Source of the DNA: Bacteroidales bacterium 45-6 | Lineage (GTDB): Bacteria; Bacteroidota; Bacteroidia; Bacteroidales; Dysgonomonadaceae | Reading direction: 5' to 3' | NCBI GenBank assembly: GCA_001897035.1 | Contig: MKRS01000599.1 | Location: 1 to 6,271, forward strand | Length of the DNA stretch: 6,271 nucleotides | Part shown: piece by piece, positions 6,101 to 6,271 of the stretch | How the letters are laid out: each line of letters begins with the position of its first letter | Numbering within the stretch: the first letter of the stretch is position 1 | The notes under the pieces: model-generated | The model's input: only the letters and a program-made list of their open reading frames with translations | Told to the model about the DNA's origin: nothing | The model's database searches: none | Made by a program: the position numbers and the translations under genes

Positions 6101-6271
6101 ATGAAAATTACTAAGATGAGAAACCTATTATATATCAGCTTATCGCTGTTCCTTGCATTTCATTTCACAGCGTGTACGAGTGATTTGGATACAGCACAGA
6201 GAGGTCCGAATGTGCAACTCAACCCATATTCTGACGCAGCAAACTATCCTCTCCTGGTTGCAAAAGTGTAT
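6101..6271 (+). CDS. SusD/RagB family outer membrane lipoprotein, N-terminal part
   Basis: ATG 6101 opens a frame that runs through the window end, giving 57 residues. It starts with a lipoprotein signal peptide: basic MKITKMR, a hydrophobic core, and the lipobox FTAC with the lipidated cysteine at residue 25, followed by TSDLD. The segment NPYSDAANYPLLVAKVY resembles the first helix of SusD-like proteins, where an LAKLYA-type sequence is usual. SusD partners cap the SusC channel at the cell surface and bind the substrate. The gene lies 12 bases after the transporter stop codon and is surely co-transcribed with it. There is no Shine-Dalgarno sequence. An ATG at 6116 (Met6) is an alternative start that would leave fewer basic residues before the hydrophobic core. 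Confidence 0.92.
   Translation, partial: MKITKMRNLLYISLSLFLAFHFTACTSDLDTAQRGPNVQLNPYSDAANYPLLVAKVY

Noticed and set aside
1..6271. tRNA or rRNA genes, CRISPR arrays, transposases or insertion-sequence ends
   Set aside because: No cloverleaf-like tRNA sequence, regularly spaced repeat array, transposase-like protein or terminal inverted repeat pair was seen.

Overview
The window looks like a Bacteroidota chromosome, most likely order Bacteroidales and possibly Prevotellaceae. It carries a SusC/RagA-type TonB-linked transporter followed by the start of a SusD/RagB-type lipoprotein. Two promoters have the Bacteroidota -7 box TAnnTTTG, the main genes lack clear Shine-Dalgarno sequences, and a membrane-spanning regulator of a Bacteroidota-typical architecture sits upstream. 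The species cannot be fixed from the sequence alone.

Layout. Bases 1-388 hold minus-strand genes: a small G+C-rich ORF of up to 104 codons (388-74) and, 29 bases beyond it, the first 14 codons of another minus-strand gene (44-1) that leaves the window. Bases 389-1119 are a long A+T-rich divergent intergenic region. It holds a minus-strand -7 box, a very short minus-strand ORF behind a strong Shine-Dalgarno sequence, a 10-bp tandem repeat, and a perfect 11-bp inverted repeat that runs into the -7 box of the regulator gene. Bases 1120-2757 encode a 545-residue regulator (signal peptide, periplasmic TPR-like sensor, one membrane helix, coiled coil, C-terminal DNA-binding helix-turn-helix). Bases 2758-3025 are the promoter and leader of the transporter operon. 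Bases 3026-6088 encode the complete SusC-like transporter (1020 residues), and 6101 to the end encode the first 57 residues of the SusD-like lipoprotein.

How it fits together (inference). This is the regulatory and uptake head of a polysaccharide-utilization-type locus. SusD and SusC would bind and import a ligand across the outer membrane. The adjacent regulator would sense a periplasmic signal and control transcription directly from the inner membrane. The transporter has no N-terminal STN domain, so regulation through a FecR-like anti-sigma factor is not expected. No glycan-degrading enzyme lies in the window, so the substrate is unknown.

The points most worth a second look are the dyad over the regulator's own promoter, an abrupt G+C change inside the regulator gene at about 1920/1921 that suggests a swapped sensor domain, and the unexplained small G+C-rich protein at the left end. 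I found no wholly new system; the main genes belong to known families.
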